DNA of 64,000 nucleotides from Rhodocyclales bacterium (GTDB lineage: Bacteria > Pseudomonadota > Gammaproteobacteria > Burkholderiales > Rhodocyclaceae), in contig JAPLQX010000019.1 of the NCBI GenBank assembly GCA_026399435.1, forward strand, positions 179,461 through 243,460. Direction: 5' to 3'. This document shows positions 42,508 to 51,571 of the stretch, piece by piece. A program made the translations under genes and the position numbers. The notes beneath the pieces were generated by a model. It was not told where the DNA came from, ran no database searches, and worked only from the letters and a program-made list of their open reading frames with translations. Positions within the stretch are counted from its first letter, which is position 1, and each line of letters opens with the position of its first letter.

Positions 42508-44007
42508 TCAGGGAATGTTGTGAATTTCGTGCGTCAGGCCGCGATGGTCGCGCGTGGCCTCGTCGATCACCGTACCGTCAGCGCCGACTATTGCGACTTC
42601 GAGCGGCATCTGTCCCAGCGCATGGGTGGCGCAGGAGAGGCAGGGATCGAAGGCGCGGATCGCGACTTCAATGTGGTTGAGCAACCCTTCGGTGATTTCG
42701 CGGCCGTTGAGGTATTTCTTCGCCACTTCGCGCACGGCGGTGTTCATCGCCTGGTTGTTGTGCGTGGTCGACACGATCAGGTTGGCGCGGATCACCAGGT
42801 CGTTTTCATCGACGCGGTAGTGGTGGATCAGCGTGCCGCGCGGCGCTTCGATGACGCCGACGCCGCGCTCCTGGCGCTGGCCGGTGGCCATCAGGTCGTG
42901 GCCGCTGATGTCGTCGTCGTGGAGCAGGTCCTTGATGCTCTCGGCGGCATGCAGCATTTCGATCATGCGCGCCCAGTGGTAGCCCAGCGTCGCCCCGGTG
43001 ACGCTGCCGCCGTCGAAGGCCATGAATTCTTCGCGCTCCTTGTCGGCCAGCGGCGTCGGGATGCTGTCGCACTGGGTGACGCGGGTCAGCGGCCCGACCC
43101 GGTAGGATCCTTCATCCGGGCCAAGCGATTTGAAGAAGGGGAACTTCATGTAGGACCAGGGCTTGACGTCCTCTTCGATGACCTCCCAGTAGCGGCCATA
43201 GTTGAAATGGTCGAACAGGGTGTTGCCGTCGATGTCGCGTGCGCGCAGGCCGCCGTGGTAGAGATCCATGGCACCGTCGGCCCGCACCAGGCACATGCCG
43301 GCGGAGCGGAAGCGGCCGAATTCGTTGTACTCGGCGAGGTTCTGTTCGAACAGGTTGCGGATCATGCCGACCGCCTCGCGGCTCCAGGCCACCATCTGGT
43401 AGATGTCCTTGATCAGTTCCGCGCGATCGTCGGGCGCGAGCGACTTGTTCACGCCGCCGGGGACCGAACCGGTGCCATGCACGCGCTTGCCGGCCGTCAT
43501 GCGGATGATCTCCTGGCCGAATTTCCTCAGCAGCACGCCCTTCCTGGCAATCTCCGGATGCGCGGCGATGACCCCGACCACATTTCGTGCGGCGACGTCG
43601 GAACCGAAGCCGAACAGCAGGTCGGGCGAGGCCAGATGGAAGAAGTGCAGGGCGTGCGATTGCAGGATCTGGCCGTAGTGCATCAGGCGGCGGACCTTCT
43701 CCGCCGTCGGCGTGAGCTGCTTCACGCCCATCATCATGTCCAGCGCCTTCGAGGCGGCCAGGTGGTGCGAGACCGGACAGATGCCGCACAGGCGCTGCAC
43801 CATCACCGGCACTTCCCAGTAGGGGCGCCCCTGGATGAACTTTTCGAAGCCGCGGAACTCGACGATGTGCAGGCGCACCTGATGCACCTTGTTGTCGTCG
43901 TCGAGCAGGATCGTGACCTTGCCGTGGCCCTCGACCCGTGACACCGGATCGATGGCGACGCGACGCAGCTTTTCGGGGGAGATGGCAGTTTCGAGTTCGA
44001 GGTTCAT
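42508..44007 (-). CDS. hoxH: NAD-linked [NiFe] hydrogenase large subunit HoxH
   Basis: 499 residues. The N-terminal L1 motif is in RVEGHGKVTI and QRLCGICPVSHHLAASKALD. The C-terminal L2 motif is FDPCLSCATH, with the NiFe site held by the four cysteines in these motifs. A C-terminal extension after the His (ALGQMPLEVAIVGADG and on) is what HoxW should remove. It catalyses H2 oxidation or evolution in a cytosolic complex with HoxY and passes electrons to HoxFU. This is group 3d. It lies 29 bp after hoxY. Confidence 0.95.
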   Translation of the reverse strand: MNLELETAISPEKLRRVAIDPVSRVEGHGKVTILLDDDNKVHQVRLHIVEFRGFEKFIQGRPYWEVPVMVQRLCGICPVSHHLAASKALDMMMGVKQLTPTAEKVRRLMHYGQILQSHALHFFHLASPDLLFGFGSDVAARNVVGVIAAHPEIARKGVLLRKFGQEIIRMTAGKRVHGTGSVPGGVNKSLAPDDRAELIKDIYQMVAWSREAVGMIRNLFEQNLAEYNEFGRFRSAGMCLVRADGAMDLYHGGLRARDIDGNTLFDHFNYGRYWEVIEEDVKPWSYMKFPFFKSLGPDEGSYRVGPLTRVTQCDSIPTPLADKEREEFMAFDGGSVTGATLGYHWARMIEMLHAAESIKDLLHDDDISGHDLMATGQRQERGVGVIEAPRGTLIHHYRVDENDLVIRANLIVSTTHNNQAMNTAVREVAKKYLNGREITEGLLNHIEVAIRAFDPCLSCATHALGQMPLEVAIVGADGTVIDEATRDHRGLTHEIHNIP

Positions 44008-44036
44008 GGCGGTCTCGGTCGTAACTTGGTGATAAC

Positions 44037-44594
44037 TTAGTCGTAGTGGAGCAGGCCGTGCCCAAGTGTGGGCGTGCGACCGGCCAGCAGGTCGGTCAGC
44101 AACTTCCAGATCGCATCGGCGGATGGCGGACAGCCGGGAAGGAAGTAATCCACTTTCACGACTTCATGGATCGGGTGCACCTTGTTGAGCGGCAGGGGTA
44201 GTTCCGGGTCGTTGGGGATGCCGCCGCGGCCGAGCAGGTGTTCGGTCTGATACACCTCTTCGAGCACGTCGCGCAGGTCGAGATGGTTGCGCTGTGCCGG
44301 CAGGCCGCCGTTGATCGCGCAGGCGCCCACGGCCACCAGGATCTTGCAGTGGGTGCGGAATTCGCGCAGCACATGCACGTTCTCTGCATTGCACAGCCCG
44401 CCTTCGATGAGACCCAAATCGCAAGGGCCGCAGTGCTTGATGTCGGTCAGCGGCGAGCGGTCGAATTCGATCAGGTCGAGCAGCTTCAGCAGACGTTCGT
44501 CGATATCGAGGAAGGACATGTGGCAGCCGAAACATCCGGCGAGGCTGGTGGTGGCAACACGCAGCTTTTTGGGTGGGGACGGGGCTGCGTTCAT
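44037..44594 (-). CDS. hoxY: NAD-linked hydrogenase small subunit HoxY
   Basis: 185 residues from ATG 44594, overlapping hoxU by four bases. The proximal cluster motif is TTSLAGCFGCHMSFLDIDER, and further cluster ligands are in HCGPCDLGLIEGGLCN, VGACAINGG and FLPGCPPSADAIW. There is no Tat signal, as expected for a cytosolic enzyme. It holds the [4Fe-4S] cluster next to the NiFe centre of HoxH. Confidence 0.94.
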   Translation of the reverse strand: MNAAPSPPKKLRVATTSLAGCFGCHMSFLDIDERLLKLLDLIEFDRSPLTDIKHCGPCDLGLIEGGLCNAENVHVLREFRTHCKILVAVGACAINGGLPAQRNHLDLRDVLEEVYQTEHLLGRGGIPNDPELPLPLNKVHPIHEVVKVDYFLPGCPPSADAIWKLLTDLLAGRTPTLGHGLLHYD

Positions 44595-45304
44595 GGCGCT
44601 GCCTCCTTGACCTGCGCGCTGATTGGTGCGAGGTCGTATTTGCGTTCGCCGATGGGCACGGCGAAGCCCTTGCGCTTGCGCAGGATCACGCCCACCGGGC
44701 AGATGCTCGCCGCGCGGTCCGTCGCCGCGAAATCGGTATCGGCGAGCTTGCCGGACTCGCTGTTGATATGGATGCGGCGGCCGAGAATGCCGCGCCCGCC
44801 CATGGCGAAGACATTCTTGCCATCGACCTCGCGCGAGGCCGTGACGCACAGGCTGCACATGATGCAGCGGTTGAAATCGAGCAGGATGTCGGGATGCGAG
44901 GCATCCACCGGACGGTCGGGATAGAACATGTCGAAGTGCGGCGACATCATTTTCAGTTCGTAGGCCGTCGCCTGCAAAGTGCAGTTGCCGCTTTTCTCGC
45001 AGGAAGGGCAAAAGTGGTTGCCCTCGACGAAGAACATCTGCAACAGCGTACGGCGCTTGTCGTCGAGCTCGGCTGTGCGGTTCTCGACATTCATGCCGGG
45101 CTGCGCTTCCGTGGTGCAGGACGAACCGAAACGGCCATTGACTTTGACGGTACACAGCTTGCAGGAACCGTGCGCGGCGAAATCCGGGTGCCAGCACAGG
45201 TGGGGGATGTAGGTGCCATGGTGGGTAGCCGCCTGCATGATGGTTTGCCCCGAGCGGAAGGGGATATCTTCGCCGTCGAGCTGGAATATATTGTTGGCGT
45301 TCAT
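44591..45304 (-). CDS. hoxU: NAD-linked hydrogenase diaphorase subunit HoxU
   Basis: 237 residues. There is an N-terminal [2Fe-2S] ferredoxin domain (HLCWHPDFAAHGSCKLCTVK), a His-Cys3 [4Fe-4S] motif (HFCPSCEKSGNCTLQATAYE) and a ferredoxin-type motif (NRCIMCSLCVTASREVDGKN). It is homologous to the NuoG N-terminus. It links the HoxHY hydrogenase module with HoxF. Four-base overlaps with both neighbours show tight translational coupling. Confidence 0.94.
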   Translation of the reverse strand: MNANNIFQLDGEDIPFRSGQTIMQAATHHGTYIPHLCWHPDFAAHGSCKLCTVKVNGRFGSSCTTEAQPGMNVENRTAELDDKRRTLLQMFFVEGNHFCPSCEKSGNCTLQATAYELKMMSPHFDMFYPDRPVDASHPDILLDFNRCIMCSLCVTASREVDGKNVFAMGGRGILGRRIHINSESGKLADTDFAATDRAASICPVGVILRKRKGFAVPIGERKYDLAPISAQVKEAAP

Positions 45305-47100
45305 GCGTCGGCCTCATTTTGTAAATGCGCGCCGGCGTCGTCGCGGCCGGTCATCTGGCGCGCCTGCGACAGGGCCGCGTCGAGATCGAAGGCCGGTTCG
45401 TAGTCGAGCGACTGGAGCCGGCGTTCGTAGGCGGGGCGGAACTTGTTGAGCGTGTCGAACACCGGATTGCAGGCGCTGTTGCCCAGCCCGCAGTGGCTGG
45501 CGCCCTGCATCAGGCGATGCAGCTTGAATAGCTCGTCGATATCGTAGGGCGAACCGTGCTGACGCGCGATCTTGTCCATCATGTTGCGCACCAGCGTCGT
45601 GCCGACCCGGCAGGGAGTGCAGAAGCCGCAGGACTCGTGGGCGAAGAAGTGGGCGAAGTTGCGCGCCACCTCGAACATGTCGCGGGTTTCGTCGAAGACC
45701 ATGAAGGCGCCGGCCGTGGGCAGATCCTCGAAGGCAATCCTGCGGTCGAACTCCGCTTCCGCCACGCACACGCCGGACGGGCCGGAATTCTGCACTGCCT
45801 GCGAGTCGGTGGCGCCACAATCTTCGAGCACCTGGCGCACGGTGACGCCGTAGGGGTACTCATAGATGCCGGGGCGCTCGCAGTCGCCGCTGACGGAAAG
45901 GATCTTGGTGCCGGTCGATTTCTCGGTGCCATGCTGCGCATACCATTCGCTGCCGTGGGCGGCGATCAGGCAGGAGGCGGCGAGCGTCTCGACGTTATTG
46001 ACCGTGGTCGGCTGGCCGAGATAGCCTTTGGTGACGGGGAAGGGCGGCCGGATGCGGGGCCGCCCCGGCTTGCCTTCCAGCGATTCGATCAGGGCGGATT
46101 CCTCGCCGCAGATATAGGCGCCGGCACCGAGATGGATTTCGATATCGAATTCGAAGTTGCTGCCGAGGATGTTTTTCCCCAGCAGTCTGGCTTCGCGCCG
46201 CACCGCCAGCGCCGACTCCAGGGGTTCGAGCAGGTAGCGGTATTCGCCGCGCAGGTAGAGCAGGCCTTTCTTCGCGCCGACCACCAGGCCTGCGATGCTC
46301 ATGCCCTCGAACACCAGGTCGGCATAGGAGGTCAGCAGCACGCGATCCTTGAAGGTGCCCGGCTCGCCTTCGTCGGCATTGCAGACGACATAATGCGCGG
46401 CACCCGCTCCATGCCCTTCGGCGTTGCGGCAGGCTTCCCATTTGAGGCCCGTCGAAAAGCCGGCGCCGCCGCGGCCGCGCAGGCGGGCATCCTTGATCTC
46501 GGCCAGCATTTTTTCCGGGCCGCGCTCCAGCGCGGCGGACAGCGCCTGGCCGGGGACGAGGTCGTGAGCGAGGAGAATGTCCTTGCGGCGGATGTTGTCT
46601 TCAACGCCAAACCATTCGGCCGGCCATTCGGCGATGGGGGTTTCGTTGCGGATCAGGCCGACCATCTCGCCCAGCCGGGCCTGCGTCATGCGCGTCATGG
46701 CGCGGTAGTTCACCAGCAGCGCCGGACCCTGGTCACACATGCCGGTGCAGGAGGTGGTGTTCACGCTGACCAGGCCATCTTCCGAGACACGGCCCGGCTC
46801 CAGCCAGAGCTTCTTGCACATGGCATCCATCAGGTCGGCATTACCCAGCATGCGGTCGGTGATGTTGTCGGACCAGAGCACGCAATACCTGCCGCGCGGG
46901 CGCTTGTGGAAGAAGCTGTAGAAGGACGCGGTGCCGCTCACTTCGGCGCGCGGCCAGCCGACCGCATCGGCCACCCGGGTCAGCGTGGCGGGCGAGAGCC
47001 AGCCGAGTTGTTCCTGGATCTCGCGCAGGATCTGTACCAGCCGCGTGCCGTCGCGGCGGTGGCGGTCAACAACGGCGTCGATCATATCGATGTCTGACAT
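45301..47100 (-). CDS. hoxF: NAD-linked hydrogenase diaphorase subunit HoxF (NuoE-NuoF fusion)
   Basis: 599 residues from ATG 47100 (MSDIDMIDAVVDRHRRDGTR), chosen for GAGGGT 7 bases upstream. An 11-residue longer form has no ribosome site. The N-terminal NuoE-like domain (GTASFYSFFHKRPRGRYCVL, SCTGMCDQGPALLVN) is fused to the NuoF-like domain: FMN loop LRGRGGAGFSTGLKWEACR, NADH site GEESALIESLEGKPGRPRIR and the [4Fe-4S] motif ESCGFCTPCRVGTTLVRNMM. The NuoE part seems to keep only part of the canonical four [2Fe-2S] cysteines. It oxidises or reduces NAD(H). The fused form without separate hoxE is like Cupriavidus. It is the first gene of the operon. Confidence 0.94.
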   Translation of the reverse strand: MSDIDMIDAVVDRHRRDGTRLVQILREIQEQLGWLSPATLTRVADAVGWPRAEVSGTASFYSFFHKRPRGRYCVLWSDNITDRMLGNADLMDAMCKKLWLEPGRVSEDGLVSVNTTSCTGMCDQGPALLVNYRAMTRMTQARLGEMVGLIRNETPIAEWPAEWFGVEDNIRRKDILLAHDLVPGQALSAALERGPEKMLAEIKDARLRGRGGAGFSTGLKWEACRNAEGHGAGAAHYVVCNADEGEPGTFKDRVLLTSYADLVFEGMSIAGLVVGAKKGLLYLRGEYRYLLEPLESALAVRREARLLGKNILGSNFEFDIEIHLGAGAYICGEESALIESLEGKPGRPRIRPPFPVTKGYLGQPTTVNNVETLAASCLIAAHGSEWYAQHGTEKSTGTKILSVSGDCERPGIYEYPYGVTVRQVLEDCGATDSQAVQNSGPSGVCVAEAEFDRRIAFEDLPTAGAFMVFDETRDMFEVARNFAHFFAHESCGFCTPCRVGTTLVRNMMDKIARQHGSPYDIDELFKLHRLMQGASHCGLGNSACNPVFDTLNKFRPAYERRLQSLDYEPAFDLDAALSQARQMTGRDDAGAHLQNEADA

Positions 47101-47128
47101 GGCAAGACCCTCTGCAGAAGATGCCTGG

Positions 47129-47148
47129 TGCATTGTGAGTGCAATGCA
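47129..47148. promoter_or_regulatory. Perfect inverted repeat upstream of hoxF
   Basis: TGCATTG-TGAGTG-CAATGCA is a perfect 7-bp dyad 28 bp upstream of the hoxF start. It could be an operator or a leader hairpin. The rest of the 225-bp hoxF/HD-gene divergent region shows no strong promoter. Confidence 0.5.
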
Positions 47149-47325
47149 GCATAACGCGGTAGTGTTGCGGCGATTTAATCTGGGTCAACATTCTAGCTAT
47201 GGCTGCCGCGCTCGACGTCGCGCGAAACAGCCAAAACAGAAGGTTTTTGTCGTGCCGGCAGTTTTTCGGATGGCGCTCTGCTAGCATTTAACTTCAATTA
47301 TTCTGACCTTGCGCAACGCAAGCCA

Positions 47326-48237
47326 ATGATCTACGACAGCCCCTTTGCTGCGCTGGGCAACACCCGCGATACCGCAGAAGTCGAGGCGGAGGTCGCCAGG
47401 ATCGTTCTCGGTTTTGCGCCGGGCCATGACCTGACGCGGGTTGCCGATACTTTCCAACTGCTGGATCGCGCCTTCGACGGCCAGCTGCCGGGCTATCAGA
47501 AGCTGAAGACGCTGTATCACAACCGTACCCATACCAATGAGGTCGTGCTGTGTGCCGCACGCATGCTGCACGGCTTGCATCTGGCCGGCCAGGGGCTGGA
47601 TGCCGATCACATCGATGCCGCGCTGATCGGCGCCCTGTTGCACGATGTCGGCTACCTGATGAGCGACGAGGAGGCCAGCGGCACCGGTGCGCAGTTCACC
47701 AGCAGCCATGTGCTGCGTGGAGTGGACTTTGCCAGGCGGCATATGTCCGCTTTGCCGCCGCACCTGCTCGAAACCACGACCAAGGTGATTCTGCTTACCG
47801 ACCATCGCAAGCACCCCGACTGGGTGCAGTTCGACGACCCGCAACAGCAGCGTGCCGCCTACGCCACGGCCACCGCCGATCTGATCGGCCAGATGGCCAA
47901 TCGCGAGTACATCGAACGCCTGCTGTTCCTCTACTTCGAATTCGAGGAAGCGCAGATGGGCGGCTTTGGAAGTGTCCACGAACTGCTGGAAGGCACCTCC
48001 GGTTTTTATCGCATGACCAAGACCCGTCTCGACAAGGATCTGAATGGCCTTTCGGCGCACCTGAAGAAGCATTTTGGCCAGGAGCAGGATGCCGATCGGG
48101 ATTTCTACATGGAATCGATCGACCGCAATCTTGATTATCTGGACCGCGTGGTAAAGATGGAACGGGAGCATCGGCTGGAATTTCTCAAGCGCGGCGGCGT
48201 GGTTGAACAAGTCATGGAAATGAAGGGAATGTCCTGA
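47326..48237 (+). CDS. HD-domain metal-dependent phosphohydrolase family protein
   Basis: 303 residues. The HD pattern is clear: HNRTHTNEVVLCAARMLHGL, then ALIGALLHDVGYLMS (His-Asp), a later His in TSSHVLRGVDFARRH, and ADLIGQMANREYIERLLFLY (Asp). This resembles HD-type phosphohydrolases that act on nucleotides or cyclic dinucleotides. Its start lacks a strong ribosome site. It is divergent from the hox operon and lies one base before nikR, so it is co-expressed with the nickel regulator. Its role in hydrogenase or nickel physiology is unknown. Confidence 0.8.
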   Translation: MIYDSPFAALGNTRDTAEVEAEVARIVLGFAPGHDLTRVADTFQLLDRAFDGQLPGYQKLKTLYHNRTHTNEVVLCAARMLHGLHLAGQGLDADHIDAALIGALLHDVGYLMSDEEASGTGAQFTSSHVLRGVDFARRHMSALPPHLLETTTKVILLTDHRKHPDWVQFDDPQQQRAAYATATADLIGQMANREYIERLLFLYFEFEEAQMGGFGSVHELLEGTSGFYRMTKTRLDKDLNGLSAHLKKHFGQEQDADRDFYMESIDRNLDYLDRVVKMEREHRLEFLKRGGVVEQVMEMKGMS

Positions 48238-48238
48238 G

Positions 48239-48721
48239 ATGGAGCGGATCACGATTTCCCTTGACGCTGATCTGGCCGCCGAATTCGACCGGCTGATCGC
48301 CGAGCGCGGCTACAAGAACCGCTCCGAAGCGGTGCGCGATCTGCTGCGCGCACATCTTGAACAGGCCCGGCAAAAGCGCGGCGAGGCGAAGTACTGCGTG
48401 GCCAACCTGTCCTACGTCTACAACCACCATGAGCGTGATCTGGCCGAAAGGCTCACCACCTTGCAGCACGGGCAGCACGATCTCACGGTGGCGACGCTGC
48501 ACGCCCATCTCGATCACGAGAACTGCCTCGAAAGCGTCATCCTGCGCGGGCCGACCGCAGCGGTGCGCGACTTTTCCGATGCGCTGATCGCCGAGCGCGG
48601 CGTGCGCCACGGCCAGCTCAACCTGATCGACGTCGAGATCGATTCCGGGCGCGGACATCATCACGGCTATACGCCTGTCGGCCGTTCCCACGGCCATGTC
48701 CATCTGAAGCCAAAAACCTAG
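48239..48721 (+). CDS. nikR: Nickel-responsive regulator NikR
   Basis: 160 residues. The N-terminal ribbon-helix-helix is RITISLDADLAAEFDRLIAE then YKNRSEAVRDLLRAHL. The C-terminal ACT-like nickel domain has HHE...H..H..C ligands (YVYNHHERDLAERL, LHAHLDHENCLESVILRG). A His-rich tail (GRGHHHGYTPVGRSHGHVH) goes beyond the usual end and may buffer nickel. NikR with Ni2+ represses nickel uptake genes. The NiCoT permease gene 3.7 kb downstream has a suitable operator. It is coupled to the HD gene. Confidence 0.95.
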   Translation: MERITISLDADLAAEFDRLIAERGYKNRSEAVRDLLRAHLEQARQKRGEAKYCVANLSYVYNHHERDLAERLTTLQHGQHDLTVATLHAHLDHENCLESVILRGPTAAVRDFSDALIAERGVRHGQLNLIDVEIDSGRGHHHGYTPVGRSHGHVHLKPKT

Positions 48722-48723
48722 GC

Positions 48724-49362
48724 GTGGCGGTACCGGATCACCTCGTCCTCGCTGCGCGCGACCTCGATCGCGGCACGGCGTGGCTGGAGGAGCGCCTGGG
48801 TGTCGCGCTCGAGCAAGGCGGCCGGCACAGCCGCATGGGCACCCACAATCGTCTGCTGCATCTGGGCGAAAGCTTCTACCTGGAACTGATCGCGATCGAC
48901 CCGCAGGCGCCACCGCCGGGGCGGCCGCGCTGGTTTGCGCTTGATCTGCCGGAGGCGCTGCCGGCAGACCGGCCGCGACTGATCCACTGGGTGGCGCGCA
49001 GCGACGACATTCTGCGCGACGCCGCTGCCAGCACCGAAGCGCCGGGTGACATCCTGCCCATGGAGCGCGGCGACTATCGCTGGCGCATCAGCGTGCCGCC
49101 CGACGGCCATCTGCTAGGCGACGGCCTGGTGCCGACGCTGATCCAATGGGATGTGCCGTTCCATCCGGCGTCGAGGCTGCCCGATCGCGGCTGCCGGCTG
49201 ATGAAACTCGAAGGCTTCCATCCGCAGCCGGAGCGCATCAGGATCGCGCTGGCGGCCCTCGATCTGGCGTCACGGCTGGATGTGCATCCCTGCGCCGTAG
49301 GTGAAGCGCCGCAACTGGTGGCCTACATCCGCACGCCGCACGGTCTGGTCGAGCTCGACTGA
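48724..49362 (+). CDS. Glyoxalase-like VOC-superfamily protein
   Basis: 212 residues from GTG 48724, two bases after the nikR stop. The N-terminal half (DHLVLAARDLDRGTAWLEER, HNRLLHLGESFYLELIAIDP) has the beta-alpha-beta-beta-beta pattern of the glyoxalase-like domain 3 group. Potential metal ligands are H6 of the start and E in YLELIAID. The function is unknown. It is third in the HD-nikR unit. The 102-bp gap after it holds no gene. Confidence 0.75.
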   Translation: MAVPDHLVLAARDLDRGTAWLEERLGVALEQGGRHSRMGTHNRLLHLGESFYLELIAIDPQAPPPGRPRWFALDLPEALPADRPRLIHWVARSDDILRDAAASTEAPGDILPMERGDYRWRISVPPDGHLLGDGLVPTLIQWDVPFHPASRLPDRGCRLMKLEGFHPQPERIRIALAALDLASRLDVHPCAVGEAPQLVAYIRTPHGLVELD

Positions 49363-49464
49363 ATTGCCGGAGAGTCGGCGCTGATGAAACAACTGCGCTA
49401 CAAGGCGGTCGAGCAAAAGACGCTCTCCTCGCCGTAGCGGATGGCGATACGGCGAATAGGGCCT

Positions 49465-51552
49465 TCAGAAGCCCACGCGCAGCGTCAGTCGCAGGGTGCG
49501 GGGTTCCGCCGGGTGGGTATGGATGTCGCTGACGGCCACCGCTTCGGTCGCGAGTTGCGATTCATACAGGTAGTCGATGTCGCTGACCTTGCTGTCGAAG
49601 GCATTGAGCACGTCGAGGCTGAGTTTGATTTTCCGGTCGAAGCGGTAGCCGGCCTGCAGATTGACGATGGTCGAGGCCTTCGAGCGCACCGAGTTGTCCT
49701 CGATCAGCGCGCGCGGGCCGAAGTAGCGCAGGCGCATGCCGCCGCTCCATTCTCCGCCGCTGTCCCATGACGCGCCGACCGACAGCGTTCGCTCGATGGC
49801 GCCGGGAATCCAAGACCCCGGCACGGTGGCGTCGATGCGCGTGAAGCGGGCGCGGGACAGTGCAAGGTCCGCGTCCACCGTTAGGGCGCGCGCGGGGGTC
49901 CAGTAGTTGGCCCATTCGATGCCGACGCGGCGGCTGGGGAAGCTGGGCTCCGTGGTCCCGGCGTCGCCGACAAATACCAGTTCAGACGCCAGATCGAGCC
50001 GCCACAGGGCCAACGAGGTTTGCAACTTCGGCACCAGCGCGCTGCGCAGGCCCAGTTCATAGCCCTTGGCGCGCACCAGCGGCGTCGAGGTGTCGACCGC
50101 GGTGCCGAAATTGGCGGCATCGCGAAAATCGGGATTGACCTTCGCCGTCACGCCGCGCGCATCGTTGCTGTGAAAACCGTAGCCGGCGTTAACGTAATAC
50201 TCGGTCTTTGCCCAGGGGCCGAAGATCAGGGCCAGCTTGGGGCTCATGATGCGGTCGCTGACCTGGCCCGAATTGGCGGCCGTGTCACTGTCCACCTTGA
50301 AGCGGTAGGCATCGCCCCGCAGGCCGACGATGCTTCGGAATTTTTCCAGCCATTGCACCTGCGCCTGGCCGTAGAGCGCGATGCCGGATTCCCTGACGCT
50401 GTCCTCGCGCACCGTTCCCCAGCGCTGGCGTCGGGTGGTGGCATAGAGGCCGACCTTGCCGATGTCATCGACGCGGGATTGCAGGCCCAGCGTGAGATCA
50501 GCCGGGAGGCCGGTCAATTTTTCATACCAGGTATGTGCCAGATTCAGGCCATAGATCTTGCGCGAGTCGGCCTGCTCGAACTGGTCGCCGCGATTGCAGT
50601 TGCCGCTGTTCGCCAGATCATTCGGGCAGAAGGTGAAGTTCGACCAGAGATTCAGTTTGGAGTCGATGAAATATGCATTGGCGCGGGCCCAGCGTTGCGG
50701 CGTGCGCGCCGACCATTCGCCGGACAGGCTGTGGCGCGACGAGCGGCCGCCGTCGCTGGCGTCGAGGTTGCCGAAGCGCGAGATCAGGCCGGCGTCAAGG
50801 GCGCGCTGCGGCACCTGGTCGGTGGAGGCCCATTGGGCGCGGTAGGCCATCGCTGCCAGCGACCAGCCGTTGTCTTCGCTTCCGTGGCTATAGCGCAGCA
50901 GGGTATTGAACTTGCCTATGTTCTCCGGCAGCTGCCAGGGCCCGTTGTTCTCGGTCCATTCGACGGCATAAAGCAGGTTCCCGCTACCGGCTGCGGGCGA
51001 GCCGGCGAGCAGACCGCGCCGGTAGCTGTTCTGGCCGATGCTGAGCTGGGCGAAGGGCGCATCGAGCTTGCGGACGTAGTCGATGCTGGCCGAACCGGCT
51101 GTGGCGAAGTCGCCGGCCTCGGCGGCATAGGGCCCCTTGCGGTAGTGCATGTGCTCGACCAGTTCCGGGATCAGAAAGTGCAGATCCAGATAGCCCTGGC
51201 CATGGGCATGGGTGGGCTGGTTTGCCGGCATGCCCATGACGCTGGCGGCGAAGTCGGTGCCGTGGTCGAGATTGAAGCCGCGCAGGTAGTACTGGTTGGC
51301 CTTGCCGTCGCCACTGTGCTGGGAAATGATCAGGCCGGGGACGACTTCGAGGATTTCGGCCGGTCGCAGCAGGGGACGGTTTTCCAGCTGCTTTGCAGTG
51401 ACGGTACCCTCCGACGCGCTGCCGGCTTCGCCGATCAAGCCTTCGTCGTCGCGCGGTGTGACGACCACGGTTTCCAGGGTTTGCAGGCCACCGGCATGTG
51501 CGGCAGCAATTGCCAGCAGCAAGATTGGTATGACGAAAAAAGAAATCCTCAT
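49465..51552 (-). CDS. TonB-dependent outer-membrane receptor, probable nickel uptake
   Basis: 695 residues from ATG 51552 with signal peptide MRISFFVIPILLLAIAAAHA. An upstream extension overlaps the NiCoT gene. The TonB box is LETVVVTP. The plug domain follows (LLRPAEILEVVPGLIISQHS, YYLRGFNLDHGTDFAASVMG, PTHAHGQGYLDLHFLIPELV), then a 22-strand barrel ending in RLTLRVGF with the terminal Phe. It starts 19 bp after the NiCoT permease gene, behind one shared operator. Receptor plus inner-membrane nickel permease indicates nickel import, inferred from context. Cobalt or a metallophore complex are alternatives. Confidence 0.83.
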   Translation of the reverse strand: MRISFFVIPILLLAIAAAHAGGLQTLETVVVTPRDDEGLIGEAGSASEGTVTAKQLENRPLLRPAEILEVVPGLIISQHSGDGKANQYYLRGFNLDHGTDFAASVMGMPANQPTHAHGQGYLDLHFLIPELVEHMHYRKGPYAAEAGDFATAGSASIDYVRKLDAPFAQLSIGQNSYRRGLLAGSPAAGSGNLLYAVEWTENNGPWQLPENIGKFNTLLRYSHGSEDNGWSLAAMAYRAQWASTDQVPQRALDAGLISRFGNLDASDGGRSSRHSLSGEWSARTPQRWARANAYFIDSKLNLWSNFTFCPNDLANSGNCNRGDQFEQADSRKIYGLNLAHTWYEKLTGLPADLTLGLQSRVDDIGKVGLYATTRRQRWGTVREDSVRESGIALYGQAQVQWLEKFRSIVGLRGDAYRFKVDSDTAANSGQVSDRIMSPKLALIFGPWAKTEYYVNAGYGFHSNDARGVTAKVNPDFRDAANFGTAVDTSTPLVRAKGYELGLRSALVPKLQTSLALWRLDLASELVFVGDAGTTEPSFPSRRVGIEWANYWTPARALTVDADLALSRARFTRIDATVPGSWIPGAIERTLSVGASWDSGGEWSGGMRLRYFGPRALIEDNSVRSKASTIVNLQAGYRFDRKIKLSLDVLNAFDSKVSDIDYLYESQLATEAVAVSDIHTHPAEPRTLRLTLRVGF

Positions 51553-51571
51553 AACGCCAGGCAAAAAAAGA

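Noticed and set aside
45556..47097. 513-codon plus-strand frame opposite hoxF
   Set aside because: Mirror of hoxF, whose motifs are complete.
47101..47133. Longer N-terminus for HoxF from the upstream ATG
   Set aside because: No ribosome site there, it would overlap the perfect dyad at 47129-47148, and the internal ATG has GAGGGT at proper distance.
47175..47188. FNR-like box TTAATCTGGGTCAA in the hoxF/HD-gene gap
   Set aside because: Two deviations from TTGAT-N4-ATCAA at important positions; too weak to annotate without binding data.
47270..47285. Possible sigma-54 promoter TGGCGCTCTGCTAGCA before the HD gene
   Set aside because: The -12 element is TAGC instead of TTGC and other positions deviate; much weaker than the site before hybO.
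49384..49437. 17-codon frame starting ATGAAACAACTGCGC after the VOC gene
   Set aside because: Very short, no ribosome site and no homologous signal; left as intergenic sequence.
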